In this document: positions 1 through 9,034 of the stretch, piece after piece
Position numbering within the stretch: position 1 is the stretch's first letter
Layout of the letters: each line of letters starts with the position of its first letter
Assembly: GCA_035604595.1 (NCBI GenBank)
Contig: DATNIE010000001.1
Span: 21,523-85,522, forward strand
Length of the DNA: 64,000 bases
Source: CAIKZZ01 sp035604595
GTDB lineage: Bacteria; Pseudomonadota; Gammaproteobacteria; Steroidobacterales; Steroidobacteraceae
Direction of reading: 5' to 3'
Program-made: the position numbers and the translations under genes
The notes under the pieces: generated by a model
Database searches by the model: none
Told to the model about the DNA's origin: nothing
What the model saw: the letters and a program-made list of their open reading frames with translations, nothing else

Positions 1-248
1 GTGCGTGCCGCCGTGACCACGGCCTCGACGACCTGATCGAGCAGCTCGTCCTTCACCGCGACCTCGACCCGCGTCTTTGGCACGAAGTCGACGACGTACT
101 CGGCGCCGCGGTAGAGCTCGGTGTGGCCTCGCTGGCGGCCGAAGCCTTTGACCTCGGTGACGGTCATGCCGGAGATCCCGATCTCGGACAGCGCCGCGCG
201 GACGTCGTCGAGCTTGAACGGCTTGATGATCGCGGTAATCATTTTCAT
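1..248 (-). CDS. glnK: P-II nitrogen regulatory protein, N-terminal 82 residues (runs off the left edge)
   Basis: This is the start of a P-II signal protein, which reads 2-oxoglutarate and ATP/ADP and relays nitrogen status to targets such as the AmtB ammonium channel and NtrB. The product opens MKMITAIIKPFKLDDVR and carries the T-loop segment GHTELYRGAEYVVDF with the tyrosine normally uridylylated by GlnD. About 30 C-terminal residues lie outside the window. A second ATG two codons in (242) is possible. GlnK is preferred over GlnB because a sigma-54-like promoter sits just upstream; amtB would be the expected downstream neighbour, but it is not visible. Confidence 0.93.
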   Translation of the reverse strand, partial: MKMITAIIKPFKLDDVRAALSEIGISGMTVTEVKGFGRQRGHTELYRGAEYVVDFVPKTRVEVAVKDELLDQVVEAVVTAAR

Positions 249-307
249 GTCGGCAGGCTCCTGTCGCCCGTCTACTGTAACGAAAATCGTGGCCAACCGC
301 CGCGATT

Positions 308-322
308 GCAGCTTCCGTGCCG
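308..322 (-). promoter_or_regulatory. sigma-54 (-24/-12) promoter of glnK
   Basis: Read on the minus strand, this is CGGCACGGAAGCTGC: GG, ten bases, then GC, matching the TGGCACG-N4-TTGC pattern of RpoN promoters except for the first base and the first T of the -12 box. It would start transcription near 297, giving a leader of about 50 bases to the ATG at 248. Two NtrC-like half-sites lie upstream (GCACCA at 376-381, TGGTGC at 416-421), but they are 34 bases apart and do not form a classic palindrome. Control by NtrC is therefore inferred. Confidence 0.6.
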
Positions 323-508
323 CCCGCAGTTGCTCCCCGAATCATGCACTTAGCGCGCACCGGCCGCGGCTGCGCGCACCACGGTAGCGCGGCGCGGCCA
401 GGCGATGCGCGCCTTTGGTGCGGCGGCACTCCGGTGCGGTGCGCGCCCGTGAGAGGCTTGCATCGGTCGGGGGGCTGGCTAGAGTGACGGGCCGTTCCGG
501 GGAAGACG

Positions 509-1738
509 ATGCCAGACACATTCGTGATTGCGGGCGCGGGCCAGACCGCCGCCCAGGCGGTCGACAGCCTGCGGCGCGCGGGCTTTGGCGGTCGGCTCCT
601 CGTCGTGGGCGAGGAGCCGTGCCTGCCCTACCAGCGCCCGCCGCTGTCGAAGAAATTCCTGGGCGGAGAGCTGGCGGTCGAGCGGCTCGCGCTCAAGCCC
701 CTGAGTTTTTATGAGCAGGCGCGCGCGGAGCTGCGGCTCGGCGTGCGGATCGAGGGGCTCGACCTCGCCCGGCGGGAAGTGAGTCTGTCGGACGGCGAGC
801 GGGTCTTGTACGACCGTCTGCTGCTGGCGACCGGCGCGGCGCCCCGCAAGATCGCCGTGCCTGGCACCGAACTCGCCGGCATTCATTACCTGAGGACCGT
901 CTCCGACGTCGAGCGGATCCGCGCCGAGCTTGCATCCGCCCGGGATGTCGTGATCGTCGGGGGCGGCTACATCGGGCTCGAGGCCGCGGCCACCTGCAGA
1001 GGTCTCGGGAGCGAGGTGGACGTGGTCGAGATGGCCGACCGGGTGATGAACCGGGTGGTCGCGCCGGAGGTATCGGCCTTTTTCACCGCCGAGCACGCGC
1101 GCGCCGGCGTCCGGATCCACACGCGGACGCTGGTCAGCGGCTTTCGGGCCCGGCCTCGCGAGCCGGGCCACGTGGCGGTGGTCGAGACCCTCGACGGCCG
1201 GGAGTTCCCTGCGGATATCGTGATCATCGGCATCGGGGTCGTGCCGGTCACCGACGTCGCCGCCGCGGCGGGGCTCGCCTGTCAGGACGGCATCGCCGTC
1301 GACGAGCACTGCCGGACGAGTGACCCGTCGGTCTACGCCGCCGGTGACTGCGCCAGCCACCCGAGCCCACGCTACGGGCGCCGGGTCCGGCTCGAATCGG
1401 TCGACAACGCATTCGAACAGGCCAAGACCGCTGCCGCCAACATGGCCGGCGGCTCGGTGGTCCACGACCGCGTGCCCTGGTTCTGGTCCGATCAGTTTGA
1501 TCTGAAGCTGCTGATCGTCGGTCTGAACTTCGACTACGATCAGGTCGTCCTGCGCGGCCGGCCGCAGGCCCGGAGCTTCGCCTGCTGTTATCTGCGCGCG
1601 GGCGAGCTGCTGGCCCTCGACTGCATCAATGACGCAAAGGACTACATGGCCGCCAAGAAGGTGATCGCCGAGCGTCACCGATGCGACCCCGCCCGGCTCG
1701 CCGATCCGGCGGTCGCGCTCAAGGACACGGTGCTCTAA
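509..1738 (+). CDS. FAD-dependent ferredoxin/rubredoxin reductase-type oxidoreductase
   Basis: The 409-residue product is a pyridine-nucleotide-disulfide-type flavoprotein of the ferredoxin reductase class, which passes electrons from NAD(P)H to a small [2Fe-2S] protein serving an oxygenase or P450. An FAD-binding GAGQTAAQA motif sits near residue 8, an NAD-binding VIVGGGYIGLEAA near residue 150, and the second FAD motif YAAGDCA near residue 275, followed by the usual C-terminal reductase-like domain. The ATG follows a GGGGAA Shine-Dalgarno. No oxygenase or ferredoxin lies nearby, so its electron acceptor is unknown. A weak TAGAGT -10-like element lies at 480-485. Confidence 0.85.
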   Translation: MPDTFVIAGAGQTAAQAVDSLRRAGFGGRLLVVGEEPCLPYQRPPLSKKFLGGELAVERLALKPLSFYEQARAELRLGVRIEGLDLARREVSLSDGERVLYDRLLLATGAAPRKIAVPGTELAGIHYLRTVSDVERIRAELASARDVVIVGGGYIGLEAAATCRGLGSEVDVVEMADRVMNRVVAPEVSAFFTAEHARAGVRIHTRTLVSGFRARPREPGHVAVVETLDGREFPADIVIIGIGVVPVTDVAAAAGLACQDGIAVDEHCRTSDPSVYAAGDCASHPSPRYGRRVRLESVDNAFEQAKTAAANMAGGSVVHDRVPWFWSDQFDLKLLIVGLNFDYDQVVLRGRPQARSFACCYLRAGELLALDCINDAKDYMAAKKVIAERHRCDPARLADPAVALKDTVL

Positions 1739-1764
1739 GGCCTCGGCGCAGTCGATCCGGCAAC

Positions 1765-1794
1765 TTTGCTGCACTGCAAAACAAAGGCTATACT
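1765..1794 (+). promoter_or_regulatory. phaC promoter with a PhaR-like palindrome
   Basis: TATACT at 1789-1794 is a good -10 box. Seventeen bases upstream, TTGCTG at 1766-1771 can serve as a -35. The -35 lies inside TTTGCTGCACTGCAAA (1765-1780), an inverted repeat with TTTGC/GCAAA arms. TGC/GCA-rich palindromes of this kind are described upstream of PHA genes as sites of the repressor PhaR. No phaR lies in the window, so the regulator is inferred. Confidence 0.5.
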
Positions 1795-1824
1795 GCCTGG
1801 GTCTCGCTCAGGCTGGAGACCCCG

Positions 1825-3633
1825 ATGGCCGACCCGACCACGCCCATTTCTCCGGAGCCCGCCTCGGGCGTCGTCCGGCGCATTCCGGGTGCCACGCTCC
1901 CGGCACGGGCACCGACCACCGAGGCGATCGACCTCGCGTTTCGCGCGGCGCTCGGCAAGCTGACGGGCGGCCTCTCGCCCACCCCGTTCGCGACCGCCTG
2001 GGCCGACTGGGCCATGCAGCTGGCCGCCTCGCCGGCGCGCCAGTCGGAGCTGCAGCAGGACGCGCTCAGGCGCGCGATCGACACCCTGGGCTTTACCGCC
2101 AGAGCCGCGAGCGGCGGGACACTGTCGCCGCTGGAGGGGCTGGACGGCGCGGCCGATGCGCGTTTCGAAGGCGATGCCTGGCAGCAGTTTCCATTCAACG
2201 CCTGGGCGCGCAGTTTCCAGAACGGCGCCGCCTGGCTGCAACAGCTGCCCAGGGATCTGCTCGGTCTGCGGCACTATCACGCGGAACTCGTCGACTTCAC
2301 CGTGCGCCAGTGGCTCGACGCGCTTGCCCCCAGCAACTATCTGGCGACGAATCCCGAGCTGCAGGAACTGACCCGCGCCGAGGGCGGCCAGAACCTGCTG
2401 CGCGGTGCGCAGAATCTCATCGAGGATCTCGTGCGTGTGATGGGCAACCGCGGTCCGGTCGGCACCGAGGCTTTCGAGCCCGGCAAGGGCGTCGCGCTGA
2501 GCCACGGCAAGGTCGTCTTGCGCAACGCGCTGATCGAGCTGATCCAGTACTCGCCGGTCACCGCCGAGGTCTACGCCGAACCCGTACTGATCGTGCCGGC
2601 GTGGATCATGAAGTACTACATCCTGGACCTCTCGCCCAAGAACTCGCTGATCAAGTATCTGCTCGAGCAGGGCCATACGGTGTTCATCGTCTCGTGGAAG
2701 AACCCGGACACGGCGGACCGCGACTGCAGCATGGACGATTACCTGCGCCTGGGCTTTCGCGCCGCGGTCGATGCGGTCAGCAGCATCGTCCCCGGCCGCA
2801 AGATCCATGCGACGGGCTACTGCATCGGCGGCACGCTGCTCGCGATCGGGGCCGCGACCCTGGCGCGCGAGGCAGACCCACGGCTCGCGAGCATGACGCT
2901 GCTTGCCGCGCTGACCGATTTTTCAGAACCCGGTGAACTCGCGATCTTCATCAACCGCAGCCAGCTCGGCATGCTCGAGGCGCAGATGTACCAGGAAGGC
3001 GTGCTCGACAGCCGCCAGATGGGCGCCGCCTTCCAGATGCTGCGGCCCCGCGACCTGATCTGGCAGCCGATGCTGAACAGCTACCTCAAGGGCGCGCGCG
3101 ACCCGATGATCGACCTGATGGCATGGAATGCCGACGGCACGCGCATGCCGTACAAAATGCACACCGAGTACCTGTACCGGTTGTACCTCGACAATGAGCT
3201 GTCGAGCGGCCGTTTTCCCGTCAATGGCGAGCCGATCCGGCTCTCCGACGTCCGGATCCCGGTATTCGTCGTCGGTACCGAGACCGATCACGTGGCGCCG
3301 TGGAAGAGCGTCTACAAGGTCGAGAACCTGGTGCAATCGGATGACTTCACGTTCCTGCTGACGAGCGGCGGCCACAACGCCGGCATCATCAGCGGGCCCG
3401 TGCACCCCAAGCGCAAGCACCGCGTGCGCACCCGGACGCTGCACGACCGGCACCTCTCGCCCGAGGAGTGGTTCGCGACCACTGCGCCACAGGTCGGCTC
3501 GTGGTGGCCGATCTGGGCAGCATGGCTTGCCGCGCATTCGGGCGCGCGGGTGCCGCCGCCGGCACTCGGCGCGCCGGATGCCGGCTGCGCACTCCTCGAG
3601 GACGCACCGGGCCAGTACGTGCTGGCGAAGTGA
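1825..3633 (+). CDS. phaC: poly(3-hydroxyalkanoate) synthase, class I-like
   Basis: This 602-residue enzyme polymerises (R)-3-hydroxyacyl-CoA into the storage polyester PHA on granule surfaces. The PhaC N-terminal domain is followed by an alpha/beta-hydrolase fold with the lipase-like box GYCIGG (Cys333), a catalytic Asp488 in GTETDHVAPW and His517 in SGGHNAG. The length fits class I synthases, which need no PhaE partner. The frame is open 48 codons further upstream, but ATG 1825 has a GGAG ribosome site, the upstream stretch overlaps the flavoprotein gene and it is not PhaC-like. No phaA, phaB or phasin gene is adjacent, so the monomer route lies elsewhere or comes from beta-oxidation. Confidence 0.93.
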   Translation: MADPTTPISPEPASGVVRRIPGATLPARAPTTEAIDLAFRAALGKLTGGLSPTPFATAWADWAMQLAASPARQSELQQDALRRAIDTLGFTARAASGGTLSPLEGLDGAADARFEGDAWQQFPFNAWARSFQNGAAWLQQLPRDLLGLRHYHAELVDFTVRQWLDALAPSNYLATNPELQELTRAEGGQNLLRGAQNLIEDLVRVMGNRGPVGTEAFEPGKGVALSHGKVVLRNALIELIQYSPVTAEVYAEPVLIVPAWIMKYYILDLSPKNSLIKYLLEQGHTVFIVSWKNPDTADRDCSMDDYLRLGFRAAVDAVSSIVPGRKIHATGYCIGGTLLAIGAATLAREADPRLASMTLLAALTDFSEPGELAIFINRSQLGMLEAQMYQEGVLDSRQMGAAFQMLRPRDLIWQPMLNSYLKGARDPMIDLMAWNADGTRMPYKMHTEYLYRLYLDNELSSGRFPVNGEPIRLSDVRIPVFVVGTETDHVAPWKSVYKVENLVQSDDFTFLLTSGGHNAGIISGPVHPKRKHRVRTRTLHDRHLSPEEWFATTAPQVGSWWPIWAAWLAAHSGARVPPPALGAPDAGCALLEDAPGQYVLAK

Positions 3634-3642
3634 GGCGGCGGT

Positions 3643-5082
3643 TCAGCGGCCCCCGGTCAGCGCCTTCATCAGGCGATAGCCGAACTCCAGCGACTTGTAG
3701 AACGCCGCCGCCTCGATGCGTTCGTCGATGCCGTGCATGCGCACGTCAGCCTGGTCCATGAACGAGCCGGAGACGCCGACGGTCGGCAGCCCCGCGCCCC
3801 GCCAGTACACGTTGTCCGAGGCCACCGCGGACATGACCGGCACGACGCCAAGACCCGGCCACAGCACGTCCGTGATATGCGCGACCGTCGCCTTCAGCGC
3901 CTCGTCCATCGGTGTGGCGGGGCTCGGAATCGCCGCAAACCCGACACCGACCTCGACCAGCGGGTCATCGATCACGCGCTGTAGCGTCGCAACGACCTGA
4001 TCCGGGTTCTCGTCCGGCAGCAGTCGGCACTGAATCGTCGCGCGCGCCTCGACCGGCAGCGCGCTCTCGCTCTGGCCGGCCTGGACCACAGTCGCCGCGC
4101 AGGTGCTGTGGATCTGGGCATTGAGGGCCGGGGTGTCCCGCAGCGCATCGGCTGCCTGCGGGTCCGGCGGATCGCGCAGGACGCCGGAAATTGCCGCGGC
4201 CTGCGCGGCCCCGAGTCGCGGTTTGAGCGCCTCAAGATAGGAGCGCGTGGTCTGGCTGAGCCGCACCGGGAACTGGTATGCGTCGAGCCGGACCAGCGCG
4301 CGCGCGAGCCTTGCGATGGCGTTGTCCCGGGTGGGCAGCGAACTGTGGCCGCCGGCGCCTTGGGTCGTCAGCGTGTAGGTGACGTACTGCTTCTCGCTGG
4401 TCTGGATCGTCATCCACAGCTGCTCGCCGTTCAGACTCTGCCCGCCGCCGACGCCGCCATCGGTGTTGATCACGAGGCCCGCATCGACGAGCTCGCGATG
4501 CTCGCGCAGCAGCCATGCAGCGCCGTTGGCATCGCCCCCCGCCTCCTCATCGGTGCTGAGCGCGAGGATCAGGTCGCGATCTGGCCGATACCCTTCCCGT
4601 TGCAGCCGGATCAGGTTCGTGACCATCACGGCGACCTCGTTCTTCATGTCGACCGTGCCGCGGCCGTAGTAGTAGCCGTCCTTCTCGGTCAGCTGAAACG
4701 GATCGACCGACCAGGCCTGGCGGCTCGCCTCGACGACGTCCAGGTGTCCGTTGAAGAGCACGGGCTTGCCCTTGCCGCGCCCGCGCAGGCGCGCGACGAC
4801 GTTCATCTTGTCCGGCCTCGGCCGGCCGACGTACACATCGCTCGCCGGGATGCCCGCGGCCATCAGCCGCGCCGCGAGCGCTCCGGCCGCCTGCGCCGAC
4901 CCGATCGCGTGCGTCGTGTTGGTGTCGACGAGTTCGGCGAAGATGTCATAGGCGAGGCGTTCGTACTGCGAGGGGGACCGCGGCGTCGTGCGTGCACTGG
5001 GCGCCGGCTCGCCGTGCGCGGCGAGCGGTGCACCGAGAGCGAGCGCCAGCGCGATCATCCGTACGGTTCGAATCGGGGTCAT
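3643..5082 (-). CDS. secreted M20 family zinc peptidase/carboxypeptidase
   Basis: The 479-residue product begins with a signal peptide (hydrophobic MIALALALGAPLAAHG) and is probably periplasmic. M20 co-catalytic zinc motifs are in place: NGHLDVV, GRGTVDMKN, the general-base pair in STDEEAGG, an Asp in NTDGG and a C-terminal His in RMHGID. These enzymes hydrolyse peptides or N-acyl amino acids; the substrate cannot be read from sequence. ATG 5082 is chosen because GGAG lies six bases upstream, whereas the ATG at 5088 directly abuts it. The gene is convergent with phaC, only nine bases away. Confidence 0.88.
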   Translation of the reverse strand: MTPIRTVRMIALALALGAPLAAHGEPAPSARTTPRSPSQYERLAYDIFAELVDTNTTHAIGSAQAAGALAARLMAAGIPASDVYVGRPRPDKMNVVARLRGRGKGKPVLFNGHLDVVEASRQAWSVDPFQLTEKDGYYYGRGTVDMKNEVAVMVTNLIRLQREGYRPDRDLILALSTDEEAGGDANGAAWLLREHRELVDAGLVINTDGGVGGGQSLNGEQLWMTIQTSEKQYVTYTLTTQGAGGHSSLPTRDNAIARLARALVRLDAYQFPVRLSQTTRSYLEALKPRLGAAQAAAISGVLRDPPDPQAADALRDTPALNAQIHSTCAATVVQAGQSESALPVEARATIQCRLLPDENPDQVVATLQRVIDDPLVEVGVGFAAIPSPATPMDEALKATVAHITDVLWPGLGVVPVMSAVASDNVYWRGAGLPTVGVSGSFMDQADVRMHGIDERIEAAAFYKSLEFGYRLMKALTGGR

Positions 5083-5211
5083 CGTCATCTCCACGACTGA
5101 AGATACGGCCGGTGCCAGCCGCGACAATGCCTGCAGCAGCGCGCCGTGACAAATGCGGCCCGTGCCGCGCCCCTAGGCGGTGGCCACCCGGTCGGCGCGC
5201 AGCCGCTCGCG

Positions 5212-8200
5212 CTAGCGCAGCGTGATCAGCAGGTCCTTCGCCTCGACGTGCTGGCCCGGCCGGACCAGCACCTCGGCGACCTCGGCGTCGCGCTCGGCGC
5301 GTACCGCGGCCTCCATCTTCATCGCCTCGAGCGTGAGCAGTGCCTCGCCCCGTGCCACCCGCTGGCCGGGCTGCACGCTGACGGTCACGACGCATCCCGG
5401 CATCGGCGCGCCGATCTGGCTGGGATCGCCGATCTCGGCCTTGCGCGTCGGCGCGCGCTTGGCAACCGTGCTGCGGTCCGGGATGCGGACCGAGCGCGGC
5501 TGGCCGTTCAGCTCGAAGAACACCGTGCGGGTCGCATCCTCGTGCGCTTCGCTGGTCGCGACGAGGCGCACGATCAGGGTCTTGCCGCGTTCGAGGTCGA
5601 CCGACAGCTCCTCGCCGACCTCCATGCCGTAGAAGAACGTCGGGGTCGGCAGCACCGACACGTCGCCATACTGGCTCCGGTCGTTCGCGTAGTCGATGAA
5701 CACTTTCGGGTACATGAGGTACGAGGCGAGCTCGCAGTCGCTGATCGCCCGCCCGATCTTCTTTTCGGCCGCGGCGCGCGCCGCCGCCAGGTCCGCGTCC
5801 GCGAGTACCTCGCCGGGCCGGACGCGCAGCGGCTGCGCGCCCTTCAGCACCTTGTTCTGCAGCGGCCGCGGAAAGCCGCCGGTCGGCTGGCCGATGTCGC
5901 CGCGGAACAGCTGCACGACGGACTCCGGGAACGCAACCTCGTGCGCCGGGTCCTCGACCTGGGCCCGCGACAGGCCGCTCGTCACCATCATGATCGCCAT
6001 GTCGCCGACGACCTTCGAGCTCGGCGTGACCTTGACGATGTCGCCGAACATGTCGTTGACCTCGGCGTAGGCGCGCCCGACCTCCGGCCAACGGTGCTCG
6101 TCGATGCCGAGCGAGCGCGCCTGCTCCCGCAGGTTCGTGTACTGGCCGCCGGGCATGCCGTGCAGGTAGACCTCGGATGCGCCCGCGCGGATGTCGCTCT
6201 CGAAGGCGCCATAGCAGTGCCGCACCTGCTCCCAGTACGCAGATATCAGGCGCAGGCTCTCGAGATCGAGCCCCGGATCGCGCGGCGAGTGCTTGAGCGC
6301 TTCGGCGATGGAGCCGAGGTTCGGCTGCGAGGTGAGCCCGCTCATCGCGTCGACGGCCGCGTCCACCGCATCGCAGCCGGCCTCTACCGCGGCGAGCACG
6401 CTCGCTGCCGCGATGCCGCTCGTGTCATGGGTGTGAAAATGCACCGGGATGGCGATCTCGTCCTTGAGCGCCCGGACGAGCGTCGCCGCGGCACGCGGCC
6501 GGCACAGCCCGGCCATGTCCTTGATGCCGAGCACGTGCGCCCCGGCCTTCTCCAGTTCCTTGGCCATGCGCACGTAGTAGCCGAGGTCGTATTTTCGTTC
6601 GGCGGGATCGGAGAGGTTGCCCGTGTAGCAGATCGCCGCCTCGACCACCTTGCCGGCAGCGCCGACCGCGTCGATGGCTACCCGCATGTTGTCGACCCAG
6701 TTGAGAGAGTCGAAGATCCGGAACACGTCGACACCCGCCGCGGCCGCCTGTGCGACGAAGTAGCGCACGACGTTGTCGGGATAGTTGGTGTAGCCGACCG
6801 CGTTCGCGGAGCGCAGCAGCATCTGCAACAGCAGGTTCGGCATCGCCTGACGGAACGCCGCGAGGCGCTCCCACGGGTCCTCGCGCAGGAACCGCATCGC
6901 CACATCGAACGTCGCCCCGCCCCAGCACTCGACCGAGAAAAGCTGGGGCAGCAGGCTCGAGTAGCAAGGCGCGATCAGGCACAGGTCGTGCGTGCGAAAG
7001 CGCGTCGCGAGCAGTGACTGGTGTGCATCGCGCATGGTCGTGTCGGTGATGAGTACCCGCTCGCTCATCAGCATCCAGTCGGCGAGCCCTCGCGGGCCCT
7101 TGGCGTCGAGCAGCTGCTTGGTGCCGCTCGGCGGCGGCGGCAGGTCGATTTTCGGCACGCGGGGCGCCGCGAGCCGGGTCGGCCGCGGCCGCCTGCGGAC
7201 TTCGGGGTTGCCATTGACGATCAGGTCGCCGACGAAGCCCAGCAGGCGCGTCGCGCGGTCGCGACGCTTCGGGAAGTCGAAGAGCTCGGGCGCCGAGTCG
7301 AGAAACTTCGTCGTGTACTGCGCATTGACGAAGCGCGGGTGGTTGATGACCTGGTCGAGGAAGCGCAGGTTCGTGACCACGCCGCGGATCCGGAACTCCC
7401 ACAGCGCGCGGTGCATGCGCCGGATCGTTTCCTCCGGCGTCGGCGCCCAGGCGGTGACCTTGACGAGCAGCGAGTCATAGGAGCGGCCGATGAACGCCCC
7501 GGAGTAGGCGGTGCCGGCATCGAGCCGGATGCCGAACCCCGCCGGGCTGCGGTAGGCCGTGATCGTGCCGTAGTCCGGAATGAAATTGTTCTCCGGATCC
7601 TCGGTCGTGATCCGGCACTGCATCGCGTGGCCCGCGACGCGGATCTCTGCTTGCGGCGGGACGCCTGACGCGGCCTCGCCGATGACGGCGCCCTCGGCGA
7701 TGCGGATCTGTGCCTTGACGATGTCGATGCCGGTGATCACCTCGGTCACCGTGTGCTCGACCTGGATGCGCGGGTTCACTTCGATGAAGTAGAGCGTGCC
7801 GGTGTCGGCGTCCTGCAGGAACTCAACGGTACCCGCGCCGCAGTAGCGGACGGCCCGGCCGATCTTGAGCGCAAGTTCGCACACGGCGGTGCGCTCTGCG
7901 AGGCTCATGAACACGGCCGGTGCACGCTCGATGACCTTCTGGTTGCGCCGCTGCACGGTGCAGTCCCGCTCCCACAGGTGCACGAGATTCCCGTGCGCAT
8001 CGCCGAGCAGCTGCACTTCGACGTGGCGCGCGCGCGGCAGCAGCTTCTCGAAATAGACCTCGCCGTTGCCGAAGGCGGCCTTGGCCTCGCGGCGCGCTGC
8101 GGTGACGAGTTCAGGCAACTCGTGCGGGCCCTCGATGAGGCGCATGCCGCGCCCGCCGCCGCCCCAGCTCGCCTTCAGCATGATGGGGTAGCCAATTGCG

Positions 8201-8676
8201 GCCGCGAGCCGCGCGACCATCGCGGGGTCGGCCGGCAGCGGCGGGCTCGCGGGCATCACGGGCACGCCAGCAGCGCTTGCGACGTTGCGGGCGGCGACCT
8301 TGTTGCCGAGCGTGCGCATCGTCTCGGGCGCTGGGCCAATGAAGGCGAGTCCGGCCGCGGCGCAGGCGACCGCGAATTCGGGATTCTCGGACAGGAAGCC
8401 GTATCCCGGGTGGACGGCGTCGCAGCGCGCCTCGTGGGCGATGCGGACGATGTCCGGGATGTCGAGGTAGGCGTCGATCGGGCCCTTGCCCTCCCCGACC
8501 AGATAGCTTTCGTCGGCCTTGGTACGGTGCAGGGAGAAGCGGTCCTCGCGCGAGTAGATCGCAACGGTGCTGATGCCGAGTTCGTTCGCGGCCCGCATCA
8601 CGCGGATCGCAATCTCGCCGCGATTGGCGATCAGCAGACGCTGGATGCGCCCGGGTACGGACCGTGCGATCGACAT
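5212..8676 (-). CDS. pyc: pyruvate carboxylase, single-chain
   Basis: The 1154-residue protein carries biotin carboxylase, carboxyltransferase and biotin carrier on one chain and makes oxaloacetate from pyruvate, bicarbonate and ATP to refill the TCA cycle. It opens with the biotin carboxylase signature RLLIANRGEIAIRV, has the carboxyltransferase start TDTTMRDAHQS near residue 545, and ends in a biotinyl domain with LEAMKMEAAV, where the second K is biotinylated. Length equals that of known single-chain enzymes. The start at 8676 follows GGGGA seven bases upstream; an ATG two codons earlier is less well placed. Many gammaproteobacteria instead use two-subunit enzymes. Confidence 0.95.
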   Translation of the reverse strand: MSIARSVPGRIQRLLIANRGEIAIRVMRAANELGISTVAIYSREDRFSLHRTKADESYLVGEGKGPIDAYLDIPDIVRIAHEARCDAVHPGYGFLSENPEFAVACAAAGLAFIGPAPETMRTLGNKVAARNVASAAGVPVMPASPPLPADPAMVARLAAAIGYPIMLKASWGGGGRGMRLIEGPHELPELVTAARREAKAAFGNGEVYFEKLLPRARHVEVQLLGDAHGNLVHLWERDCTVQRRNQKVIERAPAVFMSLAERTAVCELALKIGRAVRYCGAGTVEFLQDADTGTLYFIEVNPRIQVEHTVTEVITGIDIVKAQIRIAEGAVIGEAASGVPPQAEIRVAGHAMQCRITTEDPENNFIPDYGTITAYRSPAGFGIRLDAGTAYSGAFIGRSYDSLLVKVTAWAPTPEETIRRMHRALWEFRIRGVVTNLRFLDQVINHPRFVNAQYTTKFLDSAPELFDFPKRRDRATRLLGFVGDLIVNGNPEVRRRPRPTRLAAPRVPKIDLPPPPSGTKQLLDAKGPRGLADWMLMSERVLITDTTMRDAHQSLLATRFRTHDLCLIAPCYSSLLPQLFSVECWGGATFDVAMRFLREDPWERLAAFRQAMPNLLLQMLLRSANAVGYTNYPDNVVRYFVAQAAAAGVDVFRIFDSLNWVDNMRVAIDAVGAAGKVVEAAICYTGNLSDPAERKYDLGYYVRMAKELEKAGAHVLGIKDMAGLCRPRAAATLVRALKDEIAIPVHFHTHDTSGIAAASVLAAVEAGCDAVDAAVDAMSGLTSQPNLGSIAEALKHSPRDPGLDLESLRLISAYWEQVRHCYGAFESDIRAGASEVYLHGMPGGQYTNLREQARSLGIDEHRWPEVGRAYAEVNDMFGDIVKVTPSSKVVGDMAIMMVTSGLSRAQVEDPAHEVAFPESVVQLFRGDIGQPTGGFPRPLQNKVLKGAQPLRVRPGEVLADADLAAARAAAEKKIGRAISDCELASYLMYPKVFIDYANDRSQYGDVSVLPTPTFFYGMEVGEELSVDLERGKTLIVRLVATSEAHEDATRTVFFELNGQPRSVRIPDRSTVAKRAPTRKAEIGDPSQIGAPMPGCVVTVSVQPGQRVARGEALLTLEAMKMEAAVRAERDAEVAEVLVRPGQHVEAKDLLITLR

Positions 8677-9034
8677 GAGCATTTCCCCGCGGGTCGGCGC
8701 CGCCGCCGATCGGCGCAGCCGCCGCACTGCATCATAGCGGTCCCTGCCCGTGCATCGCGATGCTTTGTGTCAGCAGCAGGCGAGGACGGACCGGGGACAG
8801 TGGCGAGCGCCCGCGGGCGCGGCTGACCGCGGCCGGTCGTGAAGCCACGGCTGCTCGCGCCACGCGTTGGGGAGGCAGCAAGCGGTGTGGCGACAGGCGC
8901 TGCGCGCAATGCTCGCTCGCGCAGCGGTGCCTGGCCGAGACGGATGGGGACCCCGGTCGCGCCGCCGACGGTGCGGTACGCGTCGGAACGACCGGCGAAG
9001 TCGCTGATGCCTGCCGGCCGGAGCGGCGGGAGGC
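8677..9034. other. 358-base gap without a convincing gene; -10 box for pyc
   Basis: No open frame here has a protein-like composition. On the minus strand TATGAT (8731-8736) is a good -10 box about 55 bases upstream of the pyc start, but no matching -35 is visible. The rest of the gap shows no repeats or strong hairpins that I can support. Confidence 0.4.

Noticed and set aside
376..421. A full NtrC palindrome upstream of glnK
   Set aside because: Half-sites are 34 bases apart instead of forming one GCACCA-N3-TGGTGC unit, so only half-sites can be claimed.
479..1774. Long antisense frame across the flavoprotein gene
   Set aside because: High-GC chromosomes give long antisense frames; the plus strand carries clear flavoprotein motifs and the antisense product is Arg/Asp/Pro-rich without motifs.
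1681..1824. A 48-residue N-terminal extension of PHA synthase
   Set aside because: The stretch overlaps the upstream gene in another frame, contains the promoter, and the downstream ATG has a good ribosome site.
5060..5078. GGTTCGAATC resembling a tRNA T-arm
   Set aside because: It lies within the signal-peptide coding part of the M20 gene and no acceptor stem, D-arm or anticodon arm can be built around it.
5146..7017. 623-codon plus-strand frame inside pyc
   Set aside because: It is a mirror of the pyruvate carboxylase coding strand with no recognisable family.
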